64,000 bases of DNA, from contig CM063111.1 of assembly GCA_031841125.1 (NCBI GenBank), positions 54,559,535 to 54,623,534 on the forward strand, given 5' to 3'. This DNA is from Acanthococcus lagerstroemiae. Its lineage: Eukaryota; Arthropoda; Insecta; Hemiptera; Eriococcidae. The first letter of the stretch is position 1; each line of letters begins with the position of its first letter. The translations under genes were made by a program, and so were the position numbers. The notes under the pieces were generated by a model. It was given only the letters and a program-made list of their open reading frames with translations, was not told the origin of the DNA and searched no databases. This document shows, in pieces, positions 35,101 through 45,110 of the stretch.

Positions 35101-36000
35101 TTATAGAGAGGGGGAAGGGTAAAATCCACTTAGTTGCTGGAAAAGTGAATCAGATATCAAAACAGAAGTTTTCGATTTTCGTTAATTTTGAATGACGTAT
35201 TTTAGATTTTTAGGAAAATTTCAATTTTAGACATCAAAATCTAGTATTCTCAAATTTTTCTGCGGAGAGGGGGAAGTTGAAATAGAATTAATGTTTAGAA
35301 AACGCATAAAATATCGACACAGGAGTTTTTGGGTTTGATTTCGAATATTTCACTCGATTCGTAGGTCAATTTTGGCTTTAGTCTAATATCTAAAATTCAT
35401 CTTGGAGGGGGGGGGGGGACCCAATATTTAGAAAAAACGTGAATTATCTAAATAGTTATCCAAATAGCGGTTTAATGAGACGCTGGTTCGCTGGTTTTGA
35501 CAATTGAATTATATTTTCAGTTTAGTTTTCAAAATGAAAATACGTATCTCACTTGAGTGGGAGGAAGCGGCGAAAATTGATTTGATTCTCGGAAAACGCA
35601 AAAAGTATAAAAATAGTAGTTATCGATTCGCTGATTACGAATAATTCATTTGATTTTTAGGTAAATCCTGACTTTGGGACTTTAGATCAAAAGATAAAAT
35701 CTCATACTTCGGAGGGAAGAGGGAGAATAAATTGACTCGAATTTTGGAAAAACACAAAAAACATCGAAGAAGTTTAATATCTCCCAAGAGTGTTCCATTA
35801 TTCCCTTTTTTGAGTCGAATCAATATTGCCCCTTCTAACAAAATTTTTTTGTGGAACCTGAAATTGAATCAGTTAGAACCAAAAGGGGTTAAGTCCGAAA
35901 ATCGCACTTTTCAGGAAGCGATAAAAAAATTGTTTTATTCGAAAATTTGAAAATCGTGGAATACGTCTCTCAGATTGGTGGTAGAGGGTCACAAGAGACA
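32110..36000. repeat. Satellite array, ~150-bp monomers with higher-order units (family S1)
   Basis: The monomer includes CTGATTTCGAATATTTCATT, CGATTTTTAGG, CTCCAAAATCAAAATTTCAC, a G-rich AGGGGGAG stretch, then ACTTTCGGAAAAACGCATAA and AGTATC-AAATAGGAGTTTT. The TTTCATT word recurs near 32,448, 32,554, 32,703, 32,857, 33,037, 33,170, 33,318 and 33,472 and on to about 35,650. Four-monomer blocks repeat: 32,393-32,980 is matched closely at 32,984-33,600, an offset near 600-616 bases. Another partial block starts near 33,720. This is a recent block duplication within an older array. Open frames here come from the repeat. Confidence 0.85.
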
Positions 36001-36720
36001 ACTTCTAAGCTCGGTCCTGTCGAATAAAATTCTGATGGGCCGAAGCTGGGAGGGCTCAAAGTTTTTGGATTTGACCCCTTTTGGATCTGAACGATTTTTT
36101 TTTGCAGTTTTACGGCTCGAAATTGCCCCCCTTTTGTAACCAAACATTAAGGGGTCAGTTTAGTCTTCGTTCTATTCCAGTCGAGCAAAATCCCTGCTTG
36201 TAAGAAGAAAAGTTCTTGAAAATAGCACTTGTCATGTATAAAAATGCAAAAAGAGGGGGTTGGGCCGGAATTTTTTATTTATTTCTATTTTTTACACTAA
36301 AATACACCATTTTCGAGCAACTTCTGGAAAAGATCTACTTTTTGAAAAAAATTTATTACAAAAAAATGAAAGAAAGCGATGTTGCAAAAAAGCACTTTCC
36401 CAGCTGTTTCACGAAATTTTGACCACACCAGCAGATCCGCGATACTTGAATACCTTATAATCCGTGAGAAAAGCAAAAACTACAAAAGTGGACTTAATCC
36501 CTTTTGGTTCTAACCGATTCAATTATGATTGAACTAGGAATCTCGTGAAATACTCGAAAACCAGCGACTCAGAAATTTCCTATGTCGATATTTCGTTCAA
36601 TATTCAAAGTCATCAACTTCGTCTATGTTTCGAAGGTGATATTTTGATTTTCGGATCCTCGTATGATCGGATGAAGAATTTGGTTGAATATTTGAAATCT
36701 GTGACCTAAATGATAATCTA
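36001..36720 (-). repeat. S1-related monomers in opposite orientation, diverged
   Basis: Read in reverse, 36,530-36,620 contains TATCGACATAGGAAATTTC, GAGTCGCTGG and then GAATATT, the S1 monomer phrase. The block 36,000-36,500 is more diverged and only suggestive. An array turning direction points to an inversion or a separate seeding. Confidence 0.45.
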
Positions 36721-36876
36721 TTTTGGTAGTTTGTTCGATATGCTCACATTTTAAACTCCCAGCTGCAGAGCTGGGTGAGAAAAAATGTTCTTATTTTAAA
36801 AGGAGCTAGACTTTGTCAGATTAAAATCCTTTTTCGTCACGCGCACATCGGAGTTCGCCCAAGGAATGAAGTAAAG

Positions 36877-37031
36877 CAGTGGCACAGATAGGCTAGAGTT
36901 CAAGGGGGGAGTTGGTCCTTCATCAAAGGAAAGGGGTATTAAAGTGGGTGCTATAATTATAGAGAAACACTATTTAACGAAATCGTAAAAGGAGGTCCAG
37001 ACACCCCTCGATCCCCTTGGCTACGCCACTG
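36877..37031. mobile_element. hAT-like MITE, family CAGTGGCGTAGCC, copy 1
   Basis: The left end CAGTGGCACAGATAGGC and the right end TTGGCTACGCCACTG are imperfect inverted repeats. The right end matches the CAGTGGCGTAGCC terminus of the element at 39,668. The flanks AAGTAAAG and GAAGAAAG are only partly alike, so this is probably an older insertion. Confidence 0.65.
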
Positions 37032-37249
37032 GAAGAAAGGGAAGAATTTTGTACTATACCATCGTATTACAGCTCTCTGGAGATGATGAGGAGCTCCTTC
37101 CCGCGAACATATACACAATCGTCGTCAACTAGCAAACTAATTCCAGAATTATAGACTTCTTGTTATTTCGTGTTTAACAATTTCAAAAATATAAATTTCC
37201 TTAGCAGTCATGAATCGCATCCTGAGTTGATATGACATTAAATTTTCAT

Positions 37250-38720
37250 ATTATACGTCGGAAATGACTTCGAGAAGATCGGGCGATGTACTCGAACAAA
37301 ATCATGGCCGACGGGGGCAATGACTTCGTTACTTCAACCCGAAACAACCGAACCAAGATACGCTCCAATCGTACTTTCGTCTCGCTGTGTCGCTGTTTTT
37401 TTTTTGTCGGCCCACAAATGCGCACCTGTGCACACACACACACCTATATATTATCGATATGAGCCGGAAGATATTAAAATTATGAACCGTTCCATCGAAA
37501 CGATGCCACTGAACCACACAGAGGAAAAGAGACAGAGCGACAAAGACCCACTGTCGATCAATACCTCGTATACACTGTTTACATTGGAGCAATTACAAAG
37601 CGCAGCACGTGACACCCATTTTGCACTTGTTATCCAACTTGTCGTCGTCTCAACGTCTACATCCGCCAGAGCCTGATGCAGGACCGCAGTGACCAGTTTC
37701 CCGTGGACGGGGAGGGGAGCCCAAAATCGTACTTCGAAACGAAAAAGACGTCACTCCGAATTTCCCGCTCAAATCGAGCACAACCCCTCGATCTTCCACG
37801 ACTAGTTGAGGCGAAAAACGAATCGAGGAGGCGAGCGATGTACTCGCGAGAGACGATGCTCCCGAGACCCGGGCCTGCCTCAACGTTCATCAGGACGAGT
37901 TTGACGAGCTCGTCACTCGTATGTCGACCCCCGTCGACGCTTCGCGAACCGAGCGTGCGAACCGCAGAAAAACGCACGAAGGCGACGCCATTCAAAATAG
38001 TTTTTGCTCATTTTACGAACCTGCAAATTGCGATATGGCGCGGATTTTCACCCGGAGACGGCGCGGCTCCACAAAATTGCGAGCAGTCGACTCCGAAAAG
38101 AAGATCGAGAGAACAGAACGCGAGCTGACGAGGAGCACCGAACGTGGATCAACAGAACCGAAAGGCGAAACACAGCTGCTTAAATTGATAACAACGGAAA
38201 ACACTACCAGTGCATACTGGCGCAAACTAGTATTTACCTTTTGCGTCCTCGCGCCGCGTATTATGGCGCGTGCCGCGCGGCGAAGGGCGGGACGAGGCAC
38301 GCGGGGGCCCACGCCATAGCCACTTTGCCCGCCATCTCTTCTCCCGTGGCCGCGGCCGCGTGCATCCTCGATACAGCGGGAAGACGACAGAACGGAGCGG
38401 AACGGAACCAGCCCGGAGTCGAATAGCGTGGAGTGGGACGAAAAAGCATGAATGACGACGCACGCCGACCGCGAGACTGCGCTCTGGTCGGGTGACCTAA
38501 ATACGAGTACGTGGATATGGGAAATTAAGAACATTTTCTACCTATACGCGATATTCGCGCGTCTATTGCAACCTTCCTCAATGGAGGCTGCTGTTTGTTT
38601 ACATCCGCCGACCGCACGCCCGCGTCACGCAGCCCGAACTGCAGCGGCCGCTCGACGATTTCTGACGCTCGCGAAAAATCTCGATAAAGGTCACAATGTT
38701 CGAGCTCAGTGACCACAAAG
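37250..38720. promoter_or_regulatory. CpG-rich block, possible host promoter or first exon
   Basis: Composition shifts sharply here: the 38,240-38,420 part is dense in CG and includes GCGTGCCGCGCGGCGAAGGG and GTGGCCGCGGCCGCG, in contrast with AT-rich flanks. It is not a repeat of anything else in the window. On the minus strand a purine-rich exon-like end is followed by a donor-like AAAAGGTAAATA at about 38,234-38,245. Upstream of it lies GAAGAGATGGCGGGC, a possible start context. Overlapping open frames on both strands up to 173 codons reflect the composition. The promoter reading is inference only; no TATA box or initiator was convincing. Confidence 0.35.
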
Positions 38721-38734
38721 AATTACTGTTCTTA

Positions 38735-38885
38735 GTGGTGGGCCAATTCACAATTTCTTCCTTCTGTAGTCCAGAGCGCTTTTGGCTGTTATGCCATCTT
38801 CAGTGGAGTTCCCTACGGTTCTTTTTGTTGTATTTACAATAATGTATAGTACCGTATGGCAAACCTATTGGTGTGTGTTCCTATT
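38735..38885 (-). repeat. Penelope-like terminal repeat, 3' copy
   Basis: On the minus strand it starts near AATAGGAACACACACC, passes CCATACGGTACTATAC, the hammerhead-like core and ACTACAGAAGGAAGAAATTG, and ends AATTGGCCCACCAC. It is matched in opposite orientation by 40,536-40,693. Confidence 0.8.
38766..38810 (-). ncRNA. Hammerhead-ribozyme-like motif, 3' terminal repeat
   Basis: On the minus strand the order is AACTCCA, CTGAAGA, T, GGC, loop ATAACA, GCC, AAAA, GCGC, TC, TGGACTAC. CTGAAGA fits the CUGANGA core, GGC/GCC makes stem II, and TGGA after the predicted site pairs with TCCA before CTGA as stem I. The GAAA box has become AAAA here, which should abolish cleavage. A U between core and stem II is an extra base against the minimal consensus. 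Confidence 0.45.
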
Positions 38886-39667
38886 GGTTGTCTGTGGTTG
38901 TGTAGTCTGTCCAATGCTCCAATCAGTGAATTTTATGCTATTAATTGGAATAGGTTCTCGCTTTGGAAGTTAGTTGTCGTGTTTATTAGGTTGTTTTGTT
39001 TTGGCCTTTATTATCTCAAATTATTCTTTTAATTGTTTTTTTCTTGTGTTGTTTTCTACATGTAGGATTTTATATTTTTCTGTCAACTTGTGGTTGTTGT
39101 ATCCTTGGTCGTTACAGTGTTTTCCAAAAAGTGATTTGTCATCCTTTAGCTTCAATGATTTTTCACGTTCTTTTATTCTAGTTGTGAATTTTCTGCCTGT
39201 TCTGCTATGTAGGTCATGTCACAGAGTGTTTACAGTCCAGTCTATATACTCCGTTGCTGTTGATCCTGTCCTTTGTTTCTGTTTTGTCATTGCTTGTTTG
39301 TTTGATCAGAGGGGGTCTGTTTTTCATTCCGGGGTTTTTTGTTGTATTGGTTGAATATTTTCTGTGTATTTTGTATGTGTATGTCCCTGTGAAAGGTATT
39401 GCTCCTGCGTAATTGTCTGTTTTTGTGGTTGTTGGCTCTGTGTCTATATTTTCTCGTTGTATTAATTTGTTATTCTGTCTACTGTTTGTGGTTGGTATTT
39501 GTTGTTAATGGCATAATGGCTATTTGCTCGTTTGTCTCTTAGTTGTATTGTGTTTTTTATTTTGTAATCTGCTCTGAAATTGTAGTATTCTTTCATGAAT
39601 TTGGCTATTGTTTTTGCTGCTCTATAAGCTTTGGTTGATTAGTGGTCTTATTGGTCTTGTCTTGTTT

Positions 39668-39827
39668 CAGTGGCGTAGCCACGGGGAGCTGACCCCCCTC
39701 CCCCTGGCATTAGCCGAAAATGTGAAACATTGAATTCTGGTAATAGTAAGCATTACACCTGTAATGTTGTAAAAGTGAAACGAACCTCTCCCCCCCCCCC
39801 TTCATACCAAGTCCGGCTACGCCACTG
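39668..39827. mobile_element. hAT-like MITE, family CAGTGGCGTAGCC, copy 2, inside the Penelope-like element
   Basis: The ends CAGTGGCGTAGCC and GGCTACGCCACTG are inverted repeats. The 8-bp duplication has one mismatch: TCTTGTTT at 39,660-39,667 and TCCTGTTT at 39,828-39,835. Removing it brings the Penelope-like coding parts KGLIQLHKQ and TRPIRPLINQ together, which confirms the insertion. C-rich and non-coding. Confidence 0.88.
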
Positions 39828-40270
39828 TCCTGTTTATGGAGTTGTATGAGTCCTTTTAATTATGGTGCCTTGGGGTTCATTTCTCCCAGTCTCTTGCTGT
39901 TTATGTTATTATTTTTCATTATGGCCTTTAGTCTGGCTTGGTATTTGTTGGTCGGGTCCGAGTTTAGTGGTTTGTAAATAGTATTCTTTACGTAAGCTCC
40001 AATTTTCTTTATGTATTCGTCTTTGTTTAGAACTACTGTGGTGCTGCCTTTGTCTACTTTGTTCAGTATTAGGTTGTCTTTTATTTTCTTTTTGAGTTTT
40101 AGGGCTGTCTCTTGTACGTTTTCCTTGTGCTTGTTCCCTTTTTTCTTCTGTATGATCAGCAGTATGTTTCCAATTTGTTTTCTTCCTTGGTTTCTGAAGT
40201 CTGTTTCTATGGTCTAGATGATCTGTTCGCTGTCTACTGTTAATTCTTCTAGTGTTTTGTCGCTTAGGTA

Positions 40271-40525
40271 TATCGAGTGTCTCATGCACACTTGACCTAA
40301 AAGACAAAAACGCTTTTTTTCAGGAAAGCGATTTGAAAATTATAAATAACGTTGTGTTATATACGTGGCTGAAATGTTTTACGCCATCTAGCGGGCTAAA
40401 AAAGGAAGTAATTCATCATTTGCGAGTGTAGCCCGATGGAGGGCATCAAGATCTATAAGAATATGCATTAAACTCATTTTCGTCAAAATGTCACTTAAGT
40501 CAAGTGTGCACGAGACACTCGATAT
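40271..40525. repeat. Short inverted repeat at the 5' end of the Penelope-like element
   Basis: TATCGAGTGTCTCATGCACA at 40,271-40,290 is mirrored by GTGCACGAGACACTCGATAT at about 40,505-40,524. With some flanking bases the arms reach ~40 bp, and ~195 bases separate them. They mark where the coding part meets the inverted 5' segment. Confidence 0.7.
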
Positions 40526-40535
40526 GTTCTGTTGC

Positions 40536-40693
40536 GTTATTATAGGAACACACCAAATAGGTTTACCATGCGGTACTACTTACCACTATAAATACAGGAT
40601 GATAAAAAGAAAATTGTTAGGGTACTCCACTGAAGATGGCATAACAGCCGAAAGCGCTCTGAACTACAGAAGGCAGAAATTTATTGTGAATTA
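40536..40693 (+). repeat. Penelope-like terminal repeat, 5' copy (inverted)
   Basis: Matches 38,735-38,885 in opposite orientation: ATAGGAACACACCAAATAGG, CCATGCGGTACTAC, the hammerhead-like core, CTACAGAAGGCAG and GTGAATTAGAACACCC. Inverted partial copies at the 5' end are a known arrangement in Penelope-like elements. Confidence 0.8.
40622..40667 (+). ncRNA. Hammerhead-ribozyme-like motif, 5' terminal repeat
   Basis: The order is GTACTCCA, CTGAAGA, T, GGC, ATAACA, GCC, GAAA, GCGC, TC, TGAACTAC. The core boxes CUGANGA and GAAA are both present. Stem III would be a minimal two-base-pair form (A-U and G-C around CG). Stem I pairs except for one G-to-A change. Penelope-like elements are known to carry type I hammerheads with very short stem III. 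Activity is not shown, and the extra U before stem II is unusual. Confidence 0.55.
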
Positions 40694-40838
40694 GAACACC
40701 CTAAATACAGAAACTACTATTTTTGTTTCAATTTTCTAGCTCCAGTTAAATTTGCTCATTAGTTAGCGGCTCCCCACCTGCTGTGCGGTGGAGAAAACAT
40801 AAGTTTTAAATTTTTTCACAGATTCTGAAATTTCGTTC

Positions 40839-41288
40839 GTCGCTGCGTGGCCAAGTGGTAACGAGCCCGCTTCGCAACCCTCGTGTCTCGAGTTCCAGTT
40901 CCACTAACGCCGGAAAGCTAATGATATTCGAATGTCCCCACTAACATCCTTGCGAACACTGCAACTACAGTATCAATCGAGGAAGAAACATAGCGCGTCT
41001 TGTAACCCTCACCAGCTCATACGAACAAGGCATTGCAATCGCAGGGCGTGTTACCACCAGATCAGAAAAATTGGTACTGTATCCGTGTGATTACTCAGCG
41101 TTGAGAAACACATGGCTAGTAAGCGAACTGCGGCTGCACATTCTCCGGTACGGAGAAGTAAAACTCTAACGCAACAAAACTGTGGGAAGAGCAACAACAA
41201 ACTACCCCGATTAACTTGCCCAGAAAAGTCGCATGTCAGAAACCACGACCGCCAACATCTGGCATCAGATACGGCAGCTGAAGTAAGA
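40839..41288 (+). mobile_element. SINE-B, copy 2
   Basis: The head CGTGGCCAAGTGGTAACGAG is a better A box than in copy 1. The B-box region is CTCGAGTTCCAGTTCCAC. The body is collinear with copies 1 and 3 through ACCACCAGATCAGAAAAATT and GCTAGTAAGCGAACTGCGGC to CATCTGGCATCAGATACGGC. Open frames on both strands (41,051-41,341 minus; 41,112-41,348 plus) are repeat-derived. Confidence 0.82.
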
Positions 41289-41979
41289 AATTTCACCCAT
41301 AGTCCAGTCACACTAGGTGAAGAAAAAAGAAACCGAAACAAAACATAATTAGTTGACCATTTAAAAAAAATTATTTTTCAGAATGTGCCACTCAATACCA
41401 GACAAAAGATCACGCCTGTTTGGGACTTGTATGTCCTCTAATTGTGATGCAAGGTCTCCGAAATTAGGTTTTTTTGCAATTTTCTCAGTATACGTCTTAG
41501 AACAACCATTAGTTCAGTGATAAAATATTCAACCTGAAATTACCGACCAAATGATCCACATAAATACAGGGTGTCTCGTCACGTGAACTCCTTCGACCAA
41601 GTGAGTAGGCAACTCAGCCTGACAACGTGTTAATATATTTGCCCGGAATTTTATGTGAAGGGGCAAAAATACAGACATACAGAAATTATGTACAGCATTA
41701 ACGGATTTTTTTTCTTAGAATTGTTAACAGATAGACTGGCGGTACTTTTCGGTAATACCTAGCAATAGAAGACAATTACAGCAACTATTGAAATAATTAA
41801 CATAATTGGGTCAACAAGGGCCAAAAATTGTGTCTGGTTAGACAGTACATAACAAAATTTTCATATTCTTTCTATTTCCCACAAAAATTTTCCTCTAGAC
41901 CCAGCGATTTTGTCACAGTGAACGATTCCCTCTGACATACCACTCAAAAATACTTCTTGGCCTCACTCCTGCCTACAAT

Positions 41980-44530
41980 GAGGACTCATAAAGAGTTTCA
42001 AAATAGGAGCTACTCTGGTCACTGATTTCGAAACTTTTAGGTAAATTTTGATTTCAGTCTCCAAAATCAAAATTTTATGCAGGGGAAGAGGGTGTGTGCC
42101 TCATTCTTTGAAGAAACTTGTGAAGTATTGGAATCTGACTTCTTCGGCTTCCTGATATCGCATAATGCATTAGATTTTCGTTCAATGCAGATTTCAGGTA
42201 TGCAGTATCTTAAATATAAGTTTTTTGTTTGATTTTTAGTCCGACTCTGATTTCAGGCTCCAACTATGAAAGACGGGAGAGGGGACAGAGGAATCAACTT
42301 AAATTTTGGAAAAATGTATTAGGTTTTGAAATAAAATCTATTCGAGTAGCTGATATCGAATATTTCATTCGATATTTTTAGGCTGTTTTTGATTACAGCC
42401 TCCAAAATCGAAATTTCGTATAAGGTTGGCGGAAGAGGAGGACGGCCAAATTGCCTTAACACTCGAAGATCGCGTTAAGTATAGAAATAGTATTTGTACG
42501 TGTGTAGTTCACTGATTTTGAACACCAAATTTTCAGTACGGATTTACATTTCAAGTCTGAAACTTAAATTTCATTGTGTAAAGAATGAAGGGAGGGAGAG
42601 AACCTTTTGAATCTCGAAAAAACTCATAAAGTTTTGAAATATGAGCAGGGACGTACCGAATAATTTTTCCTGGGGGGAGGGGGTGTAGAAATTGTGAAAG
42701 TTCCAACTGACTCAACTCAGAATTCCTAAATATCAAGGCAAACAAAAAGAAAAAAACAAAAAACTTTTGACTTGTTGGATTTTTCCAACTGACTCAACTC
42801 GAAATTCCCAAGTATCAAAACAAAAGAAAAAAAAGAAAAGAAAACCTTTCAACTTATTAGACTTTCTCAACTTCCCCTAACAGAAATGGTAAATCTTCCC
42901 AGCTGCTGCTAAGTGAGAAATTCTTACGGGGGGGGGGGGGGTAAGGTGTGCCCCTATCGGCACGTCTTTGAATATGAACGTTTCAAGTCGTAGGTTTCGA
43001 ATATTAATGTGTCATTTCGATCCGCATTTCGGGTCTCAAAAGCAAAATTTTGTACTTTGAAGGAGGGAGGGGGGAGAACTCGATTCAGTGAAAATGCATC
43101 GAGTTTCGAAGTTGGAACCTTTCGAGTCGTTGATTATGGATATTTTATAAGACATTTAGGTAGATTCTAATTTTAGTCACCAAAATCAAAAATTCATATT
43201 CTTGAAGAAACCCTCATGCGTTGATGAAATCGGAGTTTTGGGCTTGTTAATTTTCAATACTGCATTTAATTTTCCACTCAATTTCGATCTGAGACCCCAA
43301 AATGCAAATTTCATATGACAGCCGGGGTAGGGGAGGGCGAAATCGACCCAACTTTTGGAAAAAATCCTCAAGTATCAACATAGGAGTTAATCGGGTTGCT
43401 GATTTTAAATATTTCGCCAGATTTCTAAGCCAATCTTCTGATTTTAGCCTCCAACATTATAACTTCATACGGGAAGAGGGGGGAGTCGAACTAAAGTTTT
43501 TATGAGTGGCCAATTTTGAATATTTTATTCTCAATTTGATCCCAATTTTCGATACCAAAATTAAAATTTTTGAAGAGGAGGGAAAGGAACCAACTTGATT
43601 CTTCGAAAAATGTACCCAGTTTTGAAATAGAAGTATTTTAGGTTGCTGACCTCGAATACCTGATTAGATTTTCAGTTAGATCGTGATTTCAGTCTCGAAA
43701 TAAGAATTTCATATTTTAATATGCGGCAGGGCTGCTGAAAGGGAGATGGGTACGTGGAAGTGTGTCCTTCTCCTCGCATTCATGAAATTATGCAGAAAAG
43801 TCGGCAAATTATCGCACCTAGTCGGGAAGACTGAAAAAAAATCGCTTCTAGTTCGGTTTTCTTTATTGTCTCTCAAAAATTGTAACATTTAAGAAATCTC
43901 ACGAGCTAGTCCAAAAAAGTAGAAAGAGGAGTTCTTTTTGGAATTCAAAAATTTCAATTAGAAGTATTGGTGTCTACACCGCTTTCTCCACTCTCACAGG
44001 AGTATATTCCTTGCGTTATTCCTCCAGGGGAGGAGGCAAAATTAACTGGATTCTTGAAATACTCCACCAAGCATCAGGAAGTATGGGTTTTTGAGCTTTT
44101 TGGGTCGCTAATTTCAAATAATTCACCCCTGTTTTAGGTCGCCTCTTATTTTAGCCTCCGAAACTTAAATTTCGAAGGCGGGAGAAACGAAATCGATTAA
44201 ACGCATGAAATATCAAAACAGAGATTTAATTGGTTGCGTATTTCGAATATTGCAATAGATTTTCAGTTCTAACCCTTTAGTTTCCAAAACAAAATTTTCG
44301 AACACGGCGAGGAGGTGAATCTATTCAAAACTTGAAGAAACGCATGATGTATCGAAATAGGAGTTTTTAATTCACTGATTACCAATATTTCACTCACTTT
44401 AGTCCGACCTCGGCAAAATAAAAAACTTATACGGGGAGGGGGGGGGTCGACGTCTGAAATATGTATGAAGCATCATAATAAGGCTTTTCAGGTCACTTAT
44501 TTCCTAATTTCTCATATAGTTCGCTTTTCG
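41980..44530. repeat. Satellite family S1, second block
   Basis: Monomers of the 32-36 kb type recur: CACTGATTTCGAAAC, TTTCAGTCTCCAAAATCAAA, GGGGAAGAGG and GAATATTTCATTCGAT at irregular spacing near 150 bases. The block is interrupted by the hAT-like MITE at 42,646. Divergence is greater than in the first block. Confidence 0.7.
42646..42970. mobile_element. hAT-like MITE, family CAGGGACGTACC, copy 2, inside the satellite
   Basis: The ends CAGGGACGTACCGAA and TCGGCACGTCTTTG are inverted repeats. An 8-bp duplication with one mismatch flanks them, AATATGAG at 42,638-42,645 and AATATGAA at 42,971-42,978. The interior matches the copy at 2,839 (CAACTGACTCAACTC, ATTCCCAAGTATCAAA), with a 14-base G-run near the right end. 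Confidence 0.88.
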
Positions 44531-44891
44531 CAATCGATTTTGTACACTTCTAAAGGAAATTTTTATTTTTAAACAGAAAAATCCCGTCGTATTAAAAATC
44601 ATTCTGGTGTCAATTTTTTTGATTTTGAAAAATTTCGAAAAATCTTTGGTCTTTCCCGGGGGAATGTGTTGGTCTATAAGAGAGCTGTTTTCTGTTTTTG
44701 TGGTAATGAAGGAGACCGCTCACCATGTCTTCGTGGACATTTTTTGGGGGCGAGTGGAGGAAGTAGTGGACAGGAATCCCCAAATTTTTCGGGTTGGGAA
44801 AAACCCACCTAAACATCGATAATCGAAATGTGAAGCTGGCCGATTTTGAATTTTCTGCTGGAAGTTTTGCGTCGCTGCAAATTCCACATTT

Positions 44892-45110
44892 TCAGTCTCT
44901 CTGGGGGAAGCACTTCTGGACATATAAGGAAATTTTCAGAAGTGGGGTAAAAGAGAAAATAAAAGGTACGGTTTCACCCAAAATTTGTCTTACAAAAACA
45001 AAAACAGGATTTTGGGTACAAAATATTACGCATCGCACTCTGTCAATTTCTTCAAATACTTTTTCTATAAATAGGGCAAACAGTACTGGTGACAACAGCA
45101 TCCTTGCTCA
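44892..45110 (-). pseudogene. Possible reverse transcriptase fragment
   Basis: The minus-strand frame begins MLLSPVLFALFIEKVFEEI. LSPVLF preceded by a degenerate QGC resembles the block between the two catalytic regions in LINE reverse transcriptases (QG-x-LSP-x-LF). The rest of the frame has no further motif, and no neighbouring LINE sequence was seen. This may be a tiny relic or coincidence. Confidence 0.3.

Larger units (their letters stand above)
38735..40693 (-). pseudogene. Penelope-like element with GIY-YIG remnant and inverted termini
   Basis: Minus-strand translation in several frames gives typical Penelope-like protein. NLILNKVDKGSTTVVLNK and DEYIKKI near 40,070-40,000 match the conserved N-terminal DKG region. 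KGLIQLHKQ, then TRPIRPLINQ, follow around 39,840-39,640, either side of an inserted MITE. Then come AYRAAKTIAKFMKEYY and, after a gap, PFTGTYTYKIHRK, NRPPLIK and NGVYRLDCKHS. TGRKFTTRIKEREKSLKLK and SLFGKHCNDQG near 39,200-39,060 fit the GIY-YIG endonuclease domain. The reverse transcriptase palm, with its expected aspartate pair, is missing, so an internal deletion is likely. Terminal repeats of ~155 bp lie at both ends in opposite orientation. Penelope-like elements use the two domains to copy RNA into a cut target. Confidence 0.85.

Noticed and set aside
32110..36000. CRISPR-like array
   Set aside because: The ~150-bp diverged monomers lack unique spacers and the genome is eukaryotic; it is a satellite.
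37676..38534. 150- and 173-codon frames in the CpG-rich block
   Set aside because: Frames overlap on both strands, have no domain and are explained by the low stop-codon density of GC-rich sequence.
38974..39354. 126-codon plus-strand hydrophobic frame
   Set aside because: It is the antisense of the Penelope-like GIY-YIG region.
39909..40307. 132-codon lysine/glutamine-rich minus-strand protein
   Set aside because: It is an out-of-phase reading of the Penelope-like coding strand; the neighbouring frame has the conserved DKG motif.
40839..40920. tRNA gene at the head of the 40.8-kb repeat
   Set aside because: The cloverleaf cannot be completed, and the sequence continues into the conserved SINE-B body.
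41051..41341. 96-codon minus-strand protein resembling the one at 62,710-62,919
   Set aside because: The similarity follows from both lying in SINE-B; the opposite strand is equally open and no start or domain is conserved.
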